DNA of 35,136 nucleotides from Clostridiales bacterium (lineage in GTDB: Bacteria; Bacillota; Clostridia; Lachnospirales; Lachnospiraceae). The number at the start of each line of letters is the position of its first letter. Within the stretch, counting starts at the first letter, position 1. This document shows positions 32,461 to 35,136 of the stretch, in pieces. The notes beneath the pieces were generated by a model that worked only from the letters and a program-made list of their open reading frames with translations, was not told the origin of the DNA and searched no databases. A program made the position numbers and the translations under genes. The stretch lies in the NCBI GenBank assembly GCA_021203005.1, contig JAJQCB010000021.1, positions 1 through 35,136 on the forward strand, written 5' to 3'.

Positions 32461-34199
32461 TACAAAGCCTCCTCTCTGCTCCGATCACTCTCCCTGCGGG
32501 GCGGCGGCACCTGGCCAGCCTTCTGCTTTAAATCTGCCAGGACAGAACGACGCTCTCCGGTACCGCTGTTTCGCTCCTCCCGGTCTTCCGATTCCTGTCC
32601 TGTTTCTGCAGTTTCCCGTTCAGCAGGAGAACCGTTCTCCATATTGAGGGCGGCATCCAGTTCTGCTAACCGTGCGGATTTCTCAGCCAGTTCATCTTCC
32701 TGCGGGAATGGTTTCCCGACTTCTTCCCGTGCCGCCTCCTGCTGCTGTTTCAGTGTCTCCATTTTCACCTGCGCCTGCTCCAGCTTTGCGGGAATATTAT
32801 TCAACGCATTATCCAGACGGATCAGGTTTCCCCTGACGTCGCTGCCGATGGGAACGCGGTGAGTCATGTTGCCTTTCAGCGCGATATTAAATTCCCTGGA
32901 AAAGCTGTCAAACGACAGTTCCATCTGAAACCCCCGGTAACTACCCAGCGGATATCCTTCCACCGCATTTGCCTTTTTACAGACAGCAAGGATTGCCTCA
33001 CCGGCGTCGGCTTTCTCCATATAGGTTTTTCCAGCGACAGTCATACCGGCAAAGCCGTCCTTAGGATGCTGGTGCGCTGCGACTGTCTCCACATCCTTCT
33101 GAAAGCCTTCGATATTGCTCTGCTGCTGTTCCATTTCCCTGGGAAAGTATTTTAACAGCTGATCTTCCAGCCGATATTGCTTGCTGCGGAAATCTGCTTT
33201 CAGCACTTTTAACTTTGCCACATCGATATCCAGATCCATCTTTTCCTTGATCCGGCTGTCACCGGCACATAACGCTTTCACCTCCGCGTAAGAGAGTGTC
33301 TGTTCGTCTACATCATCACAGGAGCGGACCGGCGATTTGCTGGTCATCACCTGCGAAATGAATTTCTGCTTATTTTCCAGCGTCTGCCAGAGGTATGCAT
33401 CAAACGTACCTTCCGTGACGTAATTATAAATCTGCACCTCCTTATTCCGGTTACCCTGGCGGATAATACGGCCATTCCGCTGGGTCAGATCTGCGGGACG
33501 CCATCCCACATCCAGATGATGCACGGCGATCAGCCGATCCTGCACATTAGTCCCTGCCCCCATCTTCTGTGTCGAACCGAGAAGCACCCGCACCTGGCCG
33601 TTTCTCACTTTGGCAAAGAGTTCTTTCTTTTTGGCTTCCGTATCCGCGTCATGGATAAAAGCTATTTCTTCGTGTGGGACGCCTCTGGCCTCCAGTTTCT
33701 TACGGATATCATCATAGACATTGAACGTCCCATCATTTTTCGGCGTACTCATATCACAGAACAGCAGCTGGGTCACCTTATCCGGCGTCCCATCCTGCCA
33801 GATACGGAATACATTTTCCACGCAGGCATTCAACTTGCTGTTGGGATCATCCGGCAGGAGCGGATTCATCAGCCGCTGATCAAGGCCGATCTTTCGCCCG
33901 TCGGACGTAATGCAGAGCATGTTGTCCTCCGAAGAATCTACCACGCCGGCATGAACCTTCGCGGCGCGCTCTGATAAATCCTGCACCATCTCCTTCTGAT
34001 ATTCCGACGGCTGTACCACCACAGTCTCAAACTTCGCGTCCGGCACCGGCAGGTCAAGCTGATCGGATGTTTTGATGTCCGCTACTTTCTTGAACATATT
34101 CATCAGTTCCGGCAAATTGAAAAACTTCGCAAACCTGGTTCGCGCCCGGTAGCCTGTGCCCTCAAAATCGACTTTGTCAAGATATTTTTGAAATTTTCT
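32460..34199 (-). pseudogene. SNF2-type helicase, N-terminally truncated
   Basis: The open frame encodes 579 residues from just after a TAG at 34200-34202. It contains only the second helicase lobe: STQKMGAGTN (motif V) and QRNGRIIRQGN (motif VI), then a long coiled-coil and charged tail. Relatives in clostridial conjugative elements are very large proteins of around 2,000 residues or more, with a methyltransferase-like part and the first helicase lobe ahead of this point (estimate from memory). Here the frame starts inside the protein (KYLDKVDFEGTGYRARTRF precedes LPELMNMF) and abuts a TnpW-like gene, so a deletion removed the front. A TTG at 34115 could start a 551-residue product. Without Walker A it cannot be an ATPase. 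Confidence 0.8.
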
Positions 34200-34392
34200 C
34201 TAAACTGAATTTTGGAGCGTTTGAAAAGTCCCCTGAAACCTCATGTCGGCACATATCGCGAAAGACCGTTTCTGCTGATTTTTTCGCGGTTTCTGCCTGT
34301 TTCACGACAACGATATAGTTGGTTTTTCCTATCTTGACTTCCATGCTGTTGCCGCCGTTTCCCGGCGCGTTCTTTTCTCTATACTCTGCCAT
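34177..34392 (-). CDS. TnpW-like small transposon protein
   Basis: 71 residues. The core MEVKIGKTNYIVVVKQAETAKKS matches the pattern (MEVKIGKTTYIV..) of TnpW-family proteins encoded by clostridial transposons; function unknown. The start at 34392 has GGAGG seven bases ahead. The last residues (LEKISKIS) overlap the beginning of the helicase fragment by 23 bases, so its natural C-terminus may have been altered by the deletion that formed the junction. Confidence 0.68.
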   Translation of the reverse strand: MAEYREKNAPGNGGNSMEVKIGKTNYIVVVKQAETAKKSAETVFRDMCRHEVSGDFSNAPKFSLEKISKIS

Positions 34393-34460
34393 CTCAATTA
34401 CCTCCGTAAAATAAAAATAGCCGACGCTCTTTGCCCGGCTCAGTGTGTTTGTGTTATAAA

Positions 34461-34825
34461 TCAAGTCCACAAAATGAGGACTTGAATCGCAAGCGGACAT
34501 TTTGTCCATTCGCGGCGCGCGATCCTCGAAGTGGAGATTAACCGCAAGTCCTCATTTTGAGGACTTGCGGCGCGGCGCGTTTCCTCTGCTCTGTTCTTCA
34601 AATTGAGGAATTGCCCGCAAGTTGCCATTTTGACAACTTGCGGCGCGGCGTTCAGACCACAAGTTCTGATTTTCAGAACTTGCGGTGACTGCCATATCAA
34701 GTTCCCAAAATGGGAACTTGATCTCCGGTCAGTGGTGGTGGCCATTTTGTCCACCACCAAAATGCAATCTCTTATCTTTTCTTTTCCGCGCCGCCCGATT
34801 TCAAGTTACCAAAATGGTAACTTGA
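34461..34825. repeat. Array of palindromes with a shared CAAAATG/CATTTTG core
   Basis: At least eight inverted repeats lie in 365 bases. Arms (left, then right): TCAAGTCC/GGACTTGA (34461-34485); GGACA/TGTCC (34495-34507); CCGCAAGTCCTCA/TGAGGACTTGCGG (34542-34570); CCGCAAGTTG/CAACTTGCGG (34615-34643); CAAGTTCTGA/TCAGAACTTG (34660-34682); ATCAAGTTCCCA/TGGGAACTTGAT (34696-34722); GGTGGTGG/CCACCACC (34734-34758); TCAAGTTACCA/TGGTAACTTGA (34801-34825). Six have CAAAATG or CATTTTG in the middle, one has GATTTTC; a weaker member at 34594-34610 has CAAATTG. Arms differ between copies but stay complementary. Linkers carry GCGGCGCGGCG-like repeats. Open frames through this block are by-products of the repeats. 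Function unknown. Confidence 0.85.
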
Positions 34826-34958
34826 TTTCCCGCCTGTGGTTCTGCTCAAAGTAAGCAGTATCAAAATGCAGGCTCCTACCTTCACCCTGTCTCCTTGCCT
34901 CGCGGCGCGGAGCTGCCCGACAGGGAAAAGCAATCCCGCGAAGCCGGAAGGTCGCGGC

Positions 34959-35068
34959 TGTAAACGAAAAGTGTAAACAGCGCCCAAAACATTTTCATAA
35001 TAAAACCGTACTTCCAGAAACTCCTCCCTTATCGAAAAAGTCTTTTATCTTCGTTTACACTGTTTACA
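34959..35068. repeat. Four TGTAAAC boxes in two opposed pairs
   Basis: TGTAAAC occurs at 34959-34965 and 34972-34978, and as GTTTACA at 35053-35059 and 35062-35068. Each pair is closely spaced (13 and 9 bases from box to box) and the pairs face each other about 75 bases apart. They look like binding sites of a regulator or replication protein. No gene is acceptable in 34826-35136; a 71-codon minus-strand frame (34772-34987) is doubtful because it runs through palindromes. Confidence 0.5.
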
Positions 35069-35082
35069 TACACAAAAAGAAA

Positions 35083-35094
35083 GTAACTATTCAG
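35083..35094. repeat. Right copy of the 12-bp inverted sequence
   Basis: GTAACTATTCAG, the reverse complement of bases 43-54. It stands between the TGTAAAC boxes and a hairpin at the window edge. Confidence 0.25.
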
Positions 35095-35099
35095 TACCC

Positions 35100-35132
35100 C
35101 TCTGTTTCACACGATTTTTGTGAAAAACAGAG
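35100..35132. repeat. Hairpin at the right window edge
   Basis: CTCTGTTTCACA (35100-35111) can pair with TGTGAAAAACAGAG (35119-35132), with two unpaired bases. There is no T-run on either side, so a terminator role is uncertain. Confidence 0.45.
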
Positions 35133-35136
35133 AAAT

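Noticed and set aside
34461-34760. Minus-strand open frame of 99 codons through the palindrome array
   Set aside because: Its repeated peptides (such as HFGNL and PQV.K..TCG) are simply the translation of the palindromes, and it has no ribosome-binding site.
34461-34825. CRISPR array
   Set aside because: The units are palindromes with changing arms, not identical direct repeats separated by unique spacers, and no cas genes are visible.
34772-34987. Minus-strand open frame of 71 codons at the right end
   Set aside because: It runs through a palindrome and a TGTAAAC box and has no clear ribosome site. Similar frames may be annotated in other genomes, but coding is not supported here.

Overview
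The window looks like part of a mobile element integrated in a low-to-mid-GC Firmicute, most likely a gut Clostridium of the Lachnospiraceae type. The reasons are the TnpW / MobC / CD1845-type / MobA-like relaxase / CHC2 zinc-finger gene set of clostridial conjugative transposons, strong AAGGAGG ribosome-binding sites, and many ATGA or TAATG overlaps. Every gene I can support is on the minus strand, so the locus reads from right to left. I see no rRNA, tRNA, CRISPR array or intact transposase.

Right end (about 28.7-35.1 kb): a reduced mobilization module. From right to left there is a non-coding block with an array of at least eight palindromes sharing a CAAAATG/CATTTTG core, a TnpW-like gene, an SNF2-type helicase that has lost its N-terminal part, mobC, a DUF6809-like gene, a CD1845-like membrane protein, a relaxase and a CHC2 zinc-finger primase-like gene. 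It closes with a strong terminator at 28928-28969. No VirB4, VirB6 or integrase is visible, so the element looks mobilizable or decayed rather than self-transmissible, at least within this window.

Cargo unit 1 (about 28.7-17.5 kb): a TPR-TIR gene interrupted by two one-base A-tract frameshifts, a TIR-transmembrane-beta-propeller protein, a 710-residue protein of unknown family, and a giant protein that joins a protein kinase, a Rossmann domain, an RyR-like segment and a C-terminal PD-(D/E)XK nuclease resembling Card1/DUF1887. This reads as a sensing and effector (conflict or immunity) operon.

Cargo units 2-4 (17.4-0.15 kb): three consecutive operons, each set off by a terminator. Unit 2 has a helical protein, a four-helix membrane protein and an OmpA-like lipoprotein. 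Unit 3 has a YbjN-like protein and a Lon-family protease with two AAA+ domains. Unit 4 has an HExxH protein, a VirD4/TraG-like ATPase, a second VirD4-like protein without a Walker A motif, two small membrane proteins, a small soluble protein, an E2-like protein, a JAMM/JAB isopeptidase, a ThiF/E1-like enzyme, a YARHG membrane protein and a ClpB-type AAA+ unfoldase. Together these look like a membrane-anchored, ubiquitin-like conjugation/deconjugation system coupled to ATP-driven unfoldases and a protease. No classical ubiquitin-like modifier is visible; the 81-residue protein next to the E2 is the best candidate.

Four internal transcription units start with a similar signature: a C-rich tract on the transcribed-sense (minus) strand about 24-28 bases before a TATAAT-like -10. 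This hints that units 2-4 and the giant kinase-nuclease gene are co-regulated. The cassette of units 2-4 and the kinase-nuclease giant are the strongest candidates for an undescribed system.
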